This document shows positions 8,540 to 19,120 of a stretch of DNA of 64,000 nucleotides, one piece after another. The stretch spans positions 7,032,566 through 7,096,565 of the forward strand of contig OX465115.1 of assembly GCA_949987565.1 (NCBI GenBank). The letters run 5' to 3'. The position numbers and the translations under genes are program-made. The DNA is from Luidia sarsii. Its lineage: Eukaryota; Echinodermata; Asteroidea; Paxillosida; Luidiidae. How positions within the stretch are numbered: the first letter of the stretch is position 1; each line of letters begins with the position of its first letter. The notes below the pieces were generated by a model that saw only the letters and a program-made list of their open reading frames with translations, did no database searches and was not told the origin of the DNA.

Positions 8540-9543
8540 ACATGTACTTAAACAGCTTATCACTTGATGAAGAGTTTACATGTTCATGTATTTCAAAAAT
8601 GGTGCCCAATGTGGCATCTCAACATAGCAGCATGTCAATTTCCCTTGTTTTGCACTACAGCGAGAAATAATTGTCTGCTTATTTGGGGCATTAAGCATTT
8701 AACCTGATCATCGATTGGGTAGTTCGAAGATCAAGAATCAATTCAAGAATTAGTTCTAGCAAGTACCTCACCACAGAACAGTTGTTTTCTTTTGTAGCAT
8801 TAAATCAATAGCAGTTCTTACGATGAAGCCCAACATCGTCACGGAGGAGGCCGCTGACTGTTTTTGGGTACAGGTTTTCAGAGCATTTATAATATTAAAT
8901 GTCTGTTTTTTCCTGGACGTCGTGTGTCTCCGATGAAGTGATATTTCGTAGTCAGTCATACAGAATTCTTGAGAAGCAACTAACAAGTATATTGCGTGTT
9001 TGGGTCTGCATGTGAGGAGTAAGAATGTGGCAGCTCAAGATATGGCAACAAATTCATTCTCAGTTCATCTTCGAGTTTCTGTGGAGTAAGAGTTTTTTTC
9101 CGTATATTTTCATAAAACAGACTCTGGGTTTAGGACTCCTTTACACGTGTTTCATTTTATGCACTGAGGATTTTATTTCATGGCCTTATGTTAATCACAA
9201 TGTTATGGTTTAAAAGTTGGTATACAGTGATTTGAACTGCTTTCAACTGGTAACATATTAACCTTGTTTCTTCAGATGAATGTCGAGCCTTAACATAATG
9301 ATTATGTAGAATGAATAACGTTAGACTGAAGTTATGAATAAAACAACTTCATTATTATGATATAAACAGAAAAGATAAAACTATACCCCATCTCATTATT
9401 TTCTCGTGCTGTTTCTAGAAAAAAAAGCTTGTCGAGCTTAAACAATCAGTGGTCGGTGGTGTACGTATTTTATATATTCAGAAAATGTGTTAAAATCTGC
9501 CTTCTATTTGGCACGACATAACATGTCATGCCTTACTTGTTAA
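8540..9543. other. No recognisable feature
   Basis: AT-rich DNA between the minisatellite and the possible promoter. A minus-strand frame at 8768-8986 (72 codons) shows no motif I know. A small hairpin, GAAGTT / AACTTC, lies around 9330-9350. Nothing else can be supported. Confidence 0.45.
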
Positions 9544-9567
9544 TTTGAGGTCGTTCGCACATGCAAC

Positions 9568-9696
9568 ACAGTGCGCGCGCTGTTTACATCAGCCGTCACT
9601 GGTCGCCAGCATGCATTACATGGCACTTTACGATCTTTGTCATTGGTTGCTACATGCTGAATGCAGAGCACCAATTAATCCAAAATGGCGGCGCCC
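9568..9696 (+). promoter_or_regulatory. Possible TATA-less promoter (YY1-like and CCAAT motifs)
   Basis: GC content rises sharply. A GCGCGCGC run lies near 9572, an inverted CCAAT box (ATTGG) at 9642 and a forward CCAAT at 9671. At 9682-9692, AAAATGGCGGC matches the YY1 consensus often seen at the start of housekeeping genes, with the ATG inside the motif. No TATA box is seen. The orientation would be plus, towards the donor at 10082. The element grouping is observed; promoter function is inferred. Confidence 0.4.
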
Positions 9697-10081
9697 TGTC
9701 GTAATAAGATGCATGATGTTACGTGAGAAATGCTGCATTATAATTACAATCTTTGGTAGTTAAACCAGGGCATGCTACGTAAGTGTTAACTAGTATTGAA
9801 GTAGTACTAGTAGCCTATTAATGAATTGTATAAAGTTTGCAGCTACGTAATGGGCCTTTTCCCAGGACTGGACACATCTTGTAGCCTGTACGATTGATAT
9901 AATTGCTGGCGTTTGTGAGTGGTGATCGCTGGAACTTGATCCTGGGTACGTGTTGCCACCGCTGACTTGTCCATCTGTTCTGCACGTCCATTGAGGGCTT
10001 CTTGCTGCTGTAGTCCCGTTGCTGTCTGGCAGCATTTCCCGCTCCGGTCCTAGTTATGGTCTCTCGACTACACCAATACCG
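9685..10081 (+). other. Possible first exon ending at a splice donor beside the satellite
   Basis: The segment follows the YY1-like motif and ends at CCG-GTAAGA (donor at 10082). The ATG at 9685 opens only 13 codons. Another ATG at 10056 runs into the donor after 26 bases. The next acceptor, TTCTTTCAG, ends at 10150, but the joined frame soon meets a stop. So if this is a transcript, this end is either 5' untranslated, non-coding or wrongly delimited. The satellite begins at about 10221, only about 70 bp beyond that acceptor. Confidence 0.25.
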
Positions 10082-10690
10082 GTAAGATTTAGAAAAACAT
10101 AGTTTCCTTAATTTTTTTATACAGCCGTCAATTTGCCTGTCTTCTTTCAGATATGCAGCACTATTCTGACTCCTCCGTGTGTCAGTACGAACGGATGTGG
10201 GAAAAACATACCGCTATCATATTAATATTTCAGCAATCAAAATACTTTTATGCTGCATAATTAACCTTATTCAATTCATAATCACCATTTTGGCTGTAAA
10301 AGACTGACCTTTTCAGTGACCTATAGTAATTAGTTGATACCTTTGATTGACGTAACAATTCATTTATTAATATTTCAGTTTTCAAAATGGGGACAAGAAT
10401 ATGTATTGAAGGTGTTGCGGGACAATAGGAATCCATATTTAATCACTTATGGTAATTAGGATACTTTTTAATAAGATTTTAAGTTGTCTTTAGTCATTTT
10501 AACTTAAAAAAAAATTTGGCTCTGAAAGGCTCTCAGACCATTTCAGTAACCTATAGTAAGTTGATACCTTTGATTGACTTAACAAAGGTTCCGCAATTCA
10601 TTAATTAATATTTCAGCAATCAAAATGTGATAGAAAAATTGTATTGAAGGTATTGCGGGACAATAAGAGACGGAATTTTGAATCTGAAAG

Positions 10691-10852
10691 GCTCGCAGAC
10701 CATTTCAGTAACCTATAGTAAGTTGATACCTTTGATTGACAAAACAAAGGTGCCGCAATTCATTAATTAATATTTCAGCAATCAAAATATGATAGAAAAA
10801 TTGTATTGAAGGTATTGCGGGACAATAAGAGACGCAATTTTGGCTGTGAAAG
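10691..10852 (+). repeat. Representative 162-bp middle monomer (M)
   Basis: GCTCGCAGACCATT recurs at exactly 162-bp steps here. Recognisable parts in order are CAGTAACCTATAGTAAGTTG, TACCTTTGATTGAC, GTGCCGCAATTCATTAATTA, ATATTTCAGCAATCAAAATA, TATTGAAGGTATTGCGGGAC and GAGACGCAATTTTGGCT. M copies differ mainly at GACTTAACAAAG versus GACGTATCAAAG, CATTAATT versus CATTTATT, and ACCATTTCAG versus ACCATTCCAG. F differs by GGCTGTGAAAGACTCTCTGT and AAGCTGCC. L differs by CAGTTTTCAAAATGGGGACA. The length is close to one nucleosome repeat core, as in many satellites. Confidence 0.93.
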
Positions 10853-11159
10853 GCTCGCAGACCATTTCAGTAACCTATAGTAAGTTGATACCTTTGATTG
10901 ACTTAACAAAGGTGCCGCAATTCATTAATTAATATTTCAGCAATCAAAATATGATAGAAAAATTGTATTGAAGGTATTGCGGGACAATAAGAGACGCAAT
11001 TTTGGCTCTGAAAGGCTCGCAGACCATTTTAGTAACCCATAGTAAGTTGATACCTTTGATTGACTTAACAAAGGTGCCACAATTCATTTATTAATATTTC
11101 AGTTTTCAAAATGGGGACAAGAATATGTATTGAAGGTGTTGCGGGACAATAGGAATCCA

Positions 11160-11240
11160 TATTTAATCACTTATAGTAATTAGGATACTTTTTAATGAGA
11201 TTTTAAGTTGTCTTTAGTCATTTTAACTAAACAATCAACG
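11160..11240 (+). repeat. Diverged monomer relic at the start of each fixed module
   Basis: After every L monomer, ATCACTTATAGTAATTAGGA, TACTTTTTAATGAG and ATTTTAAG line up with the monomer text ACCTATAGTAAGTTGATAC, CTTTGATTGAC and TTAAC. It looks like one more monomer that stopped being homogenised and became part of the fixed module. Its distance to the preceding monomer is about 134 bp instead of 162, so a small deletion marks the join. The same relic appears in all units. Confidence 0.55.
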
Positions 11241-11250
11241 GACGTCACGG

Positions 11251-11279
11251 TTGTGCAATTACCGGAGTAATTAGCACAA
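11251..11279. repeat. Hairpin at the module start
   Basis: TTGTGCAATTAC and GTAATTAGCACAA pair around CGGA, 12 base pairs with one bulged A. About 14 units retain the full GCACAA arm. In the others the right arm reads GTAATTAAAACAA and only the inner 6 bp survive. Confidence 0.7.
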
Positions 11280-11331
11280 TAAAAAATGAAAAATATGTAA
11301 AACAATGGAGAAAAAAAAATGGGGAAAAACG

Positions 11332-11404
11332 TTGCACATTCAGGATTCGAACCAGTGCTTTCTTTCTACTGGTTCTACGCCGGTCCCTTAGACTGCGCAG
11401 AGTT
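11332..11404 (-). other. tRNA-like sequence, left arm of the inverted pair (unit 1; present in all 44 units)
   Basis: Read on the minus strand. GGTTCGAATCC (plus coordinates 11343-11353) matches the eleven-base Pol III B-box / T-loop consensus exactly. A degenerate A-box-like TGCGCAGTCTAAGG lies at 11386-11399, and TCTAAGG resembles the D-loop of leucine or serine tRNAs. Between them, ACCGG-CGTAGAA-CCAGT forms an anticodon-like stem with a 7-nt loop (one mismatch). The loop would place UAG as anticodon but has G where U33 is needed. T-runs of 5 and 9 follow downstream on the minus strand (11325-11329 and 11311-11319). The acceptor stem is not closed. In most units the T-stem is better (CCGGA) than in block 1 (CCTGA). 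Not a functional tRNA; a tRNA-derived promoter is plausible. Confidence 0.65.
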
Positions 11405-11545
11405 GTCTTGAACTAAGCAAAAATAAGCGATTGTTATGTTGTAATCGGGATACTATTTCTATTTCTTATTGAATTGAAAGAAGTTCTTTGTTTCTGATCA
11501 TTTTGATAGGATTCATTGTGATGCTTCAAATCATTTCAATCAATT

Positions 11546-11588
11546 CATTTACAAAATTGAAATTTATTCCAATTTCAAAATGTAAATG
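11546..11588. repeat. Central hairpin between the two tRNA-like arms
   Basis: TTGAAATT (11557-11564) and AATTTCAA (11571-11578) pair perfectly around TATTCC. Further out, CATTTACA (11546-11553) pairs with TGTAAATG (11581-11588). Type II modules have CATTTAAA in the outer left arm and lose one pair. The hairpin lies near the middle of the inverted-repeat module, so the module is one nested palindrome. Confidence 0.75.
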
Positions 11589-11608
11589 AACTATTTTCCT
11601 ACTAGTTT

Positions 11609-11686
11609 TCAACATGTCAGTGTGCTCTGATGGACTGGTGTAGTACCAGTAAGTAGAATGCACGGGTTCGAGTCACGGATGTTGCA
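11609..11686 (+). other. tRNA-like sequence, right arm of the inverted pair (unit 1; present in 43 units)
   Basis: CAACAT (11610-11615) pairs with ATGTTG (11679-11684), an acceptor-like stem spanning 75 nt, the length of a tRNA. ACTGG-TGTAGTA-CCAGT at 11634-11650 is a perfect 5-bp anticodon-like stem with a 7-nt loop. GGTTCGAGTCA at 11665-11675 matches the B-box at 10 of 11 positions. Seven Ts follow at 11688-11694, a Pol III terminator. The D-arm is not recognisable, the T-stem has mismatches and U33 is G, so translation function is unlikely. About four in five positions match the left arm read from the other strand. In other units the element starts about 369 bp after the anchor. Confidence 0.65.
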
Positions 11687-14600
11687 ATTTTTTTCTCAAT
11701 TCATTAATTTTTATTTTCTTCATATTTGTCATATTTCATTGTTTTTATCACTCAAAGGATGCTTCTGTGATACTTTTATGCTGCATAATTAACCTTATTC
11801 AATTTATAATCACCTAGGAGACGCCATTTTGGCTGTGAAAGACTCTCTGTCCTTTTCAGTAACCTTTAGTAAGTTAATATCTTTGATTGACGTAACAAAG
11901 CTGCCGCAATTCATTTATTAATATTTCAGCAATCAAAATATGATAGAAAAATTGTATTGAAGGTATTGCGGGACAATAAGAGACGCAATTTTGGCTCTGA
12001 AAGGCTCGCAGACCATTTCAGTAACCTATAGTAAGTTGATACCTTTGATTGACTTAACAAAGGTGCCGCAATTCATTAATTAATATTTCAGCAATCAAAA
12101 TATGATAGAAAAATTGTATTGAAGGTATTGCGGGACAATAAGAGACGCAATTTTGGCTCTGAAAGGCTCGCAGACCATTTTAGTAACCCATAGTAAGTTG
12201 ATACCTTTGATTGACTTAACAAAGGTGCCACAATTCATTTATTAATATTTCAGTTTTCAAAATGGGGACAAGAATATGTATTGAAGGTGTTGCGGGACAA
12301 TAGGAATCCATATTTAATCACTTATAGTAATTAGGATACTTTTTAATGAGATTTTAAGTTGTCTTTAGTCATTTTAACTAAACAATCAACGGACGTCACG
12401 GTTGTGCAATTACCGGAGTAATTAGCACAATAAAAAATGAAAAATATGTAAAACAATGGAGAAAAAAAAATGGGGAAAAACGTTGCACATTCAGGATTCG
12501 AACCAGTGCTTTCTTTCTACTGGTTCTACGCCGGTCCCTTAGACTGCGCAGAGTTGTCTTGAACTAAGCAAAAATAAGCGATTGTTATGTTGTAATCGGG
12601 ATACTATTTCTATTTCTTATTGAATTGAAAGAAGTTCTTTGTTTCTGATCATTTTGATAGGATTCATTGTGATGCTTCAAATCATTTCAATCAATTCATT
12701 TACAAAATTGAAATTTATTCCAATTTCAAAATGTAAATGAACTATTTTCCTACTAGTTTTCAACATGTCAGTGTGCTCTGATGGACTGGTGTAGTACCAG
12801 TAAGTAGAATGCACGGGTTCGAGTCACGGATGTTGCAATTTTTTTCTCAATTCATTAATTTTTATTTTCTTCATATTTGTCATATTTCATTGTTTTTATC
12901 ACTCAAAGGATGCTTCTGTGATACTTTTATGCTGCATAATTAACCTTATTCAATTTATAATCACCTAGGAGACGCCATTTTGGCTGTGAAAGACTCTCTG
13001 TCCTTTTCAGTAACCTTTAGTAAGTTAATATCTTTGATTGACGTAACAAAGCTGCCGCAATTCATTTATTAATATTTCAGCAATCAAAATATGATAGAAA
13101 AATTGTATTGAAGGTATTGCGGGACAATAAGAGACGCAATTTTGGCTCTGAAAGGCTCGCAGACCATTTCAGTAACCTATAGTAAGTTGATACCTTTGAT
13201 TGACTTAACAAAGGTGCCGCAATTCATTAATTAATATTTCAGCAATCAAAATATGATAGAAAAATTGTATTGAAGGTATTGCGGGACAATAAGAGACGCA
13301 ATTTTGGCTCTGAAAGGCTCGCAGACCATTTTAGTAACCCATAGTAAGTTGATACCTTTGATTGACTTAACAAAGGTGCCACAATTCATTTATTAATATT
13401 TCAGTTTTCAAAATGGGGACAAGAATATGTATTGAAGGTGTTGCGGGACAATAGGAATCCATATTTAATCACTTATAGTAATTAGGATACTTTTTAATGA
13501 GATTTTAAGTTGTCTTTAGTCATTTTAACTAAACAATCAACGGACGTCACGGTTGTGCAATTACCGGAGTAATTAGCACAATAAAAAATGAAAAATATGT
13601 AAAACAATAGAGAAAAAAAAATGGGGAAAAACGTTGCACATTCAGGATTCGAACCAGTGCTTTCTTTCTACTGGTTCTACGCCGGTCCCTTAGACTGCGC
13701 AGAGTTGTCTTGAACTAAGCAAAAATAAGCGATTGTTATGTTGTAATCGGGATACTATTTCTATTTCTTATTGAATTGAAAGAAGTTCTTTGTTTCTGAT
13801 CATTTTGATAGGATTCATTGTGATGCTTCAAATCATTTCAATCAATTCATTTACAAAATTGAAATTTATTCCAATTTCAAAATGTAAATGAACTATTTTC
13901 CTACTAGTTTTCAACATGTCAGTGTGCTCTGATGGACTGGTGTAGTACCAGTAAGTAGAATGCACGGGTTCGAGTCACGGATGTTGCAATTTTTTTTCTC
14001 AATTCATTAATTTTTATTTTCTTCATATTTGTCATATTTCATTGTTTTTATCACTCAAAGGATGCTTCTGTGATACTTTTATGCTGCATAATTAACCTTA
14101 TTCAATTTATAATCACCTAGGAGACGCCATTTTGGCTGTGAAAGACTCTCTGTCCTTTTCAGTAACCTATAGTAAGTTAATATCTTTGATTGACGTAACA
14201 AAGCTGCCGCAATTCATTTATTAATATTTCAGCAATCAAAATATGATAGAAAAATTGTATTGAAGGTATTGCGGGACAATAAGAGACGCAATTTTGGCTC
14301 TGAAAGGCTCGCAGACCATTTTAGTAACCCATAGTAAGTTGATACCTTTGATTGACTTAACAAAGGTGCCACAATTCATTTATTAATATTTCAGTTTTCA
14401 AAATGGGGACAAGAATATGTATTGAAGGTGTTGCGGGACAATAGGAATCCATATTTAATCACTTATAGTAATTAGGATACTTTTTAATGAGATTTTAAGT
14501 TGTCTTTAGTCATTTTAACTAAACAATCAACGGACGTCACGGTTGTGCAATTACCGGAGTAATTAGCACAATAAAAAATGAAAAATATGTAAAACAATGG

Positions 14601-16836
14601 AGAAAAAAAAATGGGGAAAAACGTTGCACATTCAGGATTCGAACCAGTGCTTTCTTTCTACTGGTTCTACGCCGGTCCCTTAGACTGCGCAGAGTTGTCT
14701 TGAACTAAGCAAAAATAAGCGATTGTTATGTTGTAATCGGGATACTATTTCTATTTCTTATTGAATTGAAAGAAGTTCTTTGTTTCTGATCATTTTGATA
14801 GGATTCATTGTGATGCTTCAAATCATTTCAATCAATTCATTTACAAAATTGAAATTTATTCCAATTTCAAAATGTAAATGAACTATTTTCCTACTAGTTT
14901 TCAACATGTCAGTGTGCTCTGATGGACTGGTGTAGTACCAGTAAGTAGAATGCACGGGTTCGAGTCACGGATGTTGCAATTTTTTTCTCAATTCATTAAT
15001 TTTTATTTTCTTCATATTTGTCATATTTCATTGTTTTTATCACTCAAAGGATGCTTCTGTGATACTTTTATGCTGCATAATTAACCTTATTCAATTTATA
15101 ATCACCTAGGAGACGCCATTTTGGCTGTGAAAGACTCTCTGTCCTTTTCAGTAACCTTTAGTAAGTTAATATCTTTGATTGACGTAACAAAGCTGCCGCA
15201 ATTCATTTATTAATATTTCAGCAATCAAAATATGATAGAAAAATTGTATTGAAGGTATTGCGGGACAATAAGAGACGCAATTTTGGCTCTGAAAGGCTCG
15301 CAGACCATTTCAGTAACCTATAGTAAGTTGATACCTTTGATTGACTTAACAAAGGTGCCGCAATTCATTAATTAATATTTCAGCAATCAAAATATGATAG
15401 AAAAATTGTATTGAAGGTATTGCGGGACAATAAGAGACGCAATTTTGGCTCTGAAAGGCTCGCAGACCATTTTAGTAACCCATAGTAAGTTGATACCTTT
15501 GATTGACTTAACAAAGGTGCCACAATTCATTTATTAATATTTCAGTTTTCAAAATGGGGACAAGAATATGTATTGAAGGTGTTGCGGGACAATAGGAATC
15601 CATATTTAATCACTTATAGTAATTAGGATACTTTTTAATGAGATTTTAAGTTGTCTTTAGTCATTTTAACTAAACAATCAACGGACGTCACGGTTGTGCA
15701 ATTACCGGAGTAATTAGCACAATAAAAAATGAAAAATATGTAAAACAATAGAGAAAAAAAAATGGGGAAAAACGTTGCACATTCAGGATTCGAACCAGTG
15801 CTTTCTTTCTACTGGTTCTACGCCGGTCCCTTAGACTGCGCAGAGTTGTCTTGAACTAAGCAAAAATAAGCGATTGTTATGTTGTAATCGGGATACTATT
15901 TCTATTTCTTATTGAATTGAAAGAAGTTCTTTGTTTCTGATCATTTTGATAGGATTCATTGTGATGCTTCAAATCATTTCAATCAATTCATTTACAAAAT
16001 TGAAATTTATTCCAATTTCAAAATGTAAATGAACTATTTTCCTACTAGTTTTCAACATGTCAGTGTGCTCTGATGGACTGGTGTAGTACCAGTAAGTAGA
16101 ATGCACGGGTTCGAGTCACGGATGTTGCAATTTTTTTTCTCAATTCATTAATTTTTATTTTCTTCATATTTGTCATATTTCATTGTTTTTATCACTCAAA
16201 GGATGCTTCTGTGATACTTTTATGCTGCATAATTAACCTTATTCAATTTATAATCACCTAGGAGACGCCATTTTGGCTGTGAAAGACTCTCTGTCCTTTT
16301 CAGTAACCTATAGTAAGTTAATATCTTTGATTGACGTAACAAAGCTGCCGCAATTCATTTATTAATATTTCAGCAATCAAAATATGATAGAAAAATTGTA
16401 TTGAAGGTATTGCGGGACAATAAGAGACGCAATTTTGGCTCTGAAAGGCTCGCAGACCATTTCAGTAACCTATAGTAAGTTGATACCTTTGATTGACGTA
16501 TCAAAGGTGCCGCAATTCATTTATTAATATTTCAGCAATCAAAATATGATTGAAAAATTGTATTGAAGGTATTGCGGGACAATAAGAGACGCAATTTTGG
16601 CTCTGAAAGGCTCGCAGACCATTTCAGTAACCTATAGTAAGTTGATACCTTTGATTGACTTAACAAAGGTGCCGCAATTCATTTATTAATATTTCAGTTT
16701 TCAAAATGGGGACAAGAATATGTATTGAAGGTGTTGCGGGATAATAGGAATCCATATTTAATCACTTATGGTAATTAGGATACTTTTTAATGAGTTCTTA
16801 AGTTGTCTTTAGTCATTTTAACTTAACAAATAAACG

Positions 16837-19120
16837 GACGTCACGGTTGTGCAATTACCGGAGTAATTAAAACAATAAAAAATGAAAAATATGTAAAACA
16901 ATGGAGAAAAAAATGGGGAAAAAAATCGCACATTCCGGATTCGAACCAGTGCTTTCTTTCTACTGGTTCTACGCCGGTCCCTTAGACTGCGCAGAGTTGC
17001 CTTGAACTAAGCAAAAATAAGCGATTGATATGTTGTAATCGGGATACTATTTCTATTTCTTAATGAATTGAAAGAAGTTCTTTGTTTCTGATCATTTTGA
17101 TCGGATTCATTGTGATGCTTCAAATCATTTCAATCAATTCATTTAAAAAATTGAAATTTATTCCAATTTCAAAATGTAAATGAACTATTTTCCTACTAGT
17201 TTTCAACATGTCAGTTTGCTCTGATGGACTGGTGTAGAACCAGTAAGTAGAATGCACAGGTTCGAGTCACGGATGTTGCAGTTTTTTTTCTCAATTTATT
17301 TATTTTTATTTTCTTCATATTTGTCATATTTCATTGTTTTTATCACTCAAAGGATGCTTCTGTGATACTTTTATGCTACATAATTAACCTTATTCAATTC
17401 ATAATCAGCTAGGAGACGCCATTTTAGCTGTGAAAGACTCTCTGTCCTTTTCAGTAACCTATAGTAAGTTATTATCTTTGATTGACGTAACAAAGCTGCC
17501 GCAATTCATTTATTAATATTTCAGCAATCAAAATATGATAGAAAATTTGTATTGAAGGTATTGCGGGACAATAAGAGACGGAATTTTGGCTCTAAAAGGC
17601 TCGCAGACCATTTCAGTAACCTATAGTAAGTTGATACCTTTGATTGACGTATCAAAGGTGCCGCAATTCATTTATTAATATTTCAGCAATAAAAATATGA
17701 TAGAAAAATTGTATTGAAGGTATTGCGGGACAATAAGAGACGCAATTTTGGCTCTGAAAGGCTCGCAGACCATTTCAGTAACCTATAGTAAGTTGATACC
17801 TTTGATTGACTTAACAAAGGTGCCGCAATTCATTAATTAATATTTCAGCAATCAAAATATGATAGAAAAATTGTATTGAAGGTATTGCGGGACAATAAGA
17901 GACGCAATTTTGGCTATGAAAGGCTCGCAGACCATTTCAGTAACCTATAGTAAGTTGATACCTTTGATTGACTTAACAAAGGTGCCGCAATTCATTTATT
18001 AATATTTCAGCAATCAAAATATGATAGAAAAATTGTATTGAAGGTATTGCGGGACAATAAGAGACGGAATTTTGGCTCTAAAAGGCTCGCAGACCATTTC
18101 AGTAACCTATGGTAAGTTGATACCTTTGATTGACTTAACAAAGGTGCCGCAATTCATTAATTAATATTTTAGCAATCAAAATATGATAGAAAAATTGTAT
18201 TGAAGGTATTGCGGGACAATAAGAGACGCAATTTTGGCTCTGAAAGGCTCGCAGACCATTCCAGTAACCTATAGTAAGTTGATACCTTTGATTGACTTAA
18301 CAAAGGTGCCGCAATTCATTTATTAATATTTCAGAAATCAAAATATGATAGAAAAATTGTATTGAAGGTATTGCGGGACAATAAGAGACGCAATTTTGGC
18401 TCTGAAAGGCTCGCAGACCATTTCAGTAACCTTTAGTAAGTTGATACCTTTGATTGACTTAACAATGGTGCCGCAATTCATTAATTAATATTTCAGCAAT
18501 CAAAATATGATAGAAAAATAGTATTGATGGTATTGCGGGACAATAAGAGACGCAATTTTGGCTCTGAAAGGCTCGCAGACCATTCCAGTAACCTATAGTA
18601 AGTTGATACCTTTGATTGACTTAACAAAGGTGCCACAATTCATTTATTAATATTTCAGCAATAAAAATATGATAGAAAAACTGTATTGAAAGTATTGCGG
18701 GACAATAAGAGACGCAATTTTGGCTCTGAAAGGCTCGCAGACCATTTCAGTAACCTATAGTAAGTTGATACCTTTGATTGACTTAACAAAGGTGCCGCAA
18801 TTCATTAATTAATAATTCAGCAATCAAAATATGATAGAAAAATTGTATTGAAGGTATTGCGGGACAATAAGAGACGCAATTTTGGCTCTGAAAGGCTCGC
18901 AGACCATTTCAGTAACCTATAGTAAGTTGATACCTTTGATTGACTTAACAAAGGTCCCACAATTCATTCATTAATATTTCAGTTTTCAAAATGGGGACAA
19001 GAATATGTATTGAAGGTGTTGTGGGACAATAGGAATCCATATTTAATCACTTATGGTAATTAGGATAGTTTTTAATGAGATTTTAAGTTGTCTTTAGTCA
19101 TTTTAACTAAACAATCAACG
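16837..19120 (+). repeat. Array block 2: expanded unit with ten monomers (2284 bp)
   Basis: One type II module is followed by F, eight M and L. The M starts (GACGCAATTTTGGCT or GACGGAATTTTGGCT) step by 162 bp from 17577 to 18711. The M copies here carry more private differences than elsewhere, and odd- and even-numbered copies resemble each other (CATTAATT and CATTTATT types alternate), hinting at growth by two-monomer steps. Confidence 0.9.

Larger units (their letters stand above)
10221..11240 (+). repeat. Rearranged left edge of the array
   Basis: The array starts with a monomer fragment (TTAATATTTCAGCAATCAAA, 10223-10242) joined at a shared ATA to the end of a fixed module (ACTTTTATGCTGCATAATT). 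An F/L hybrid monomer follows. It lacks 11 bp between CAA repeats near 10352 and ends in the L-type TTTTCAAAATGGGG. After about 10504 the whole inverted-repeat module is missing: GTCATTTTAACTTA runs through an A-run into TTTGGCTCTGAAAGG. Three M monomers (spaced 162 bp: 10691, 10853, 11015) and an L monomer then lead into the first full module. Confidence 0.85.
11241..16836 (+). repeat. Array block 1: five nearly identical units (lengths 1151, 1151, 990, 1151, 1153)
   Basis: Anchors are 11241, 12392, 13543, 14533 and 15684. All five have type I modules (TTGATAGGATTC, CATTTACAAAATTG, GTAGTACCAG). Over long stretches the copies differ only at a few sites. Units 3 and 5 share private variants (AACAATAGAG, an eight-T run, CCTATAG in F), while units 1, 2 and 4 share the alternatives. 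The third unit has no M monomer (F joined directly to L). This is the most uniform part of the array although it lies next to the array's edge. Confidence 0.92.

Noticed and set aside
8768..8986. 72-codon minus-strand ORF
   Set aside because: Short, no motif, and no supporting signals around it.
11332..11404. Functional tRNA-Leu gene
   Set aside because: The TCTAAGG D-loop-like text and UAG in the loop suggest leucine tRNA ancestry, but U33 is replaced, the acceptor stem is not closed and the T-stem has mismatches.
11625..11660. Hammerhead ribozyme inside the satellite
   Set aside because: CTGATGG followed by a hairpin looks tempting because other satellites carry hammerheads, but the GAAA after stem II is missing (TAAG instead) and the core A is changed. 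The tRNA-like reading explains the hairpin better.
11661..11680. CENP-B box in the satellite
   Set aside because: TTCGAGTCACGGATG fits the first half of the TTCGNNNNANNCGGG pattern but lacks the final CGGG. The left arm does not fit either. No centromere claim can be made from this.
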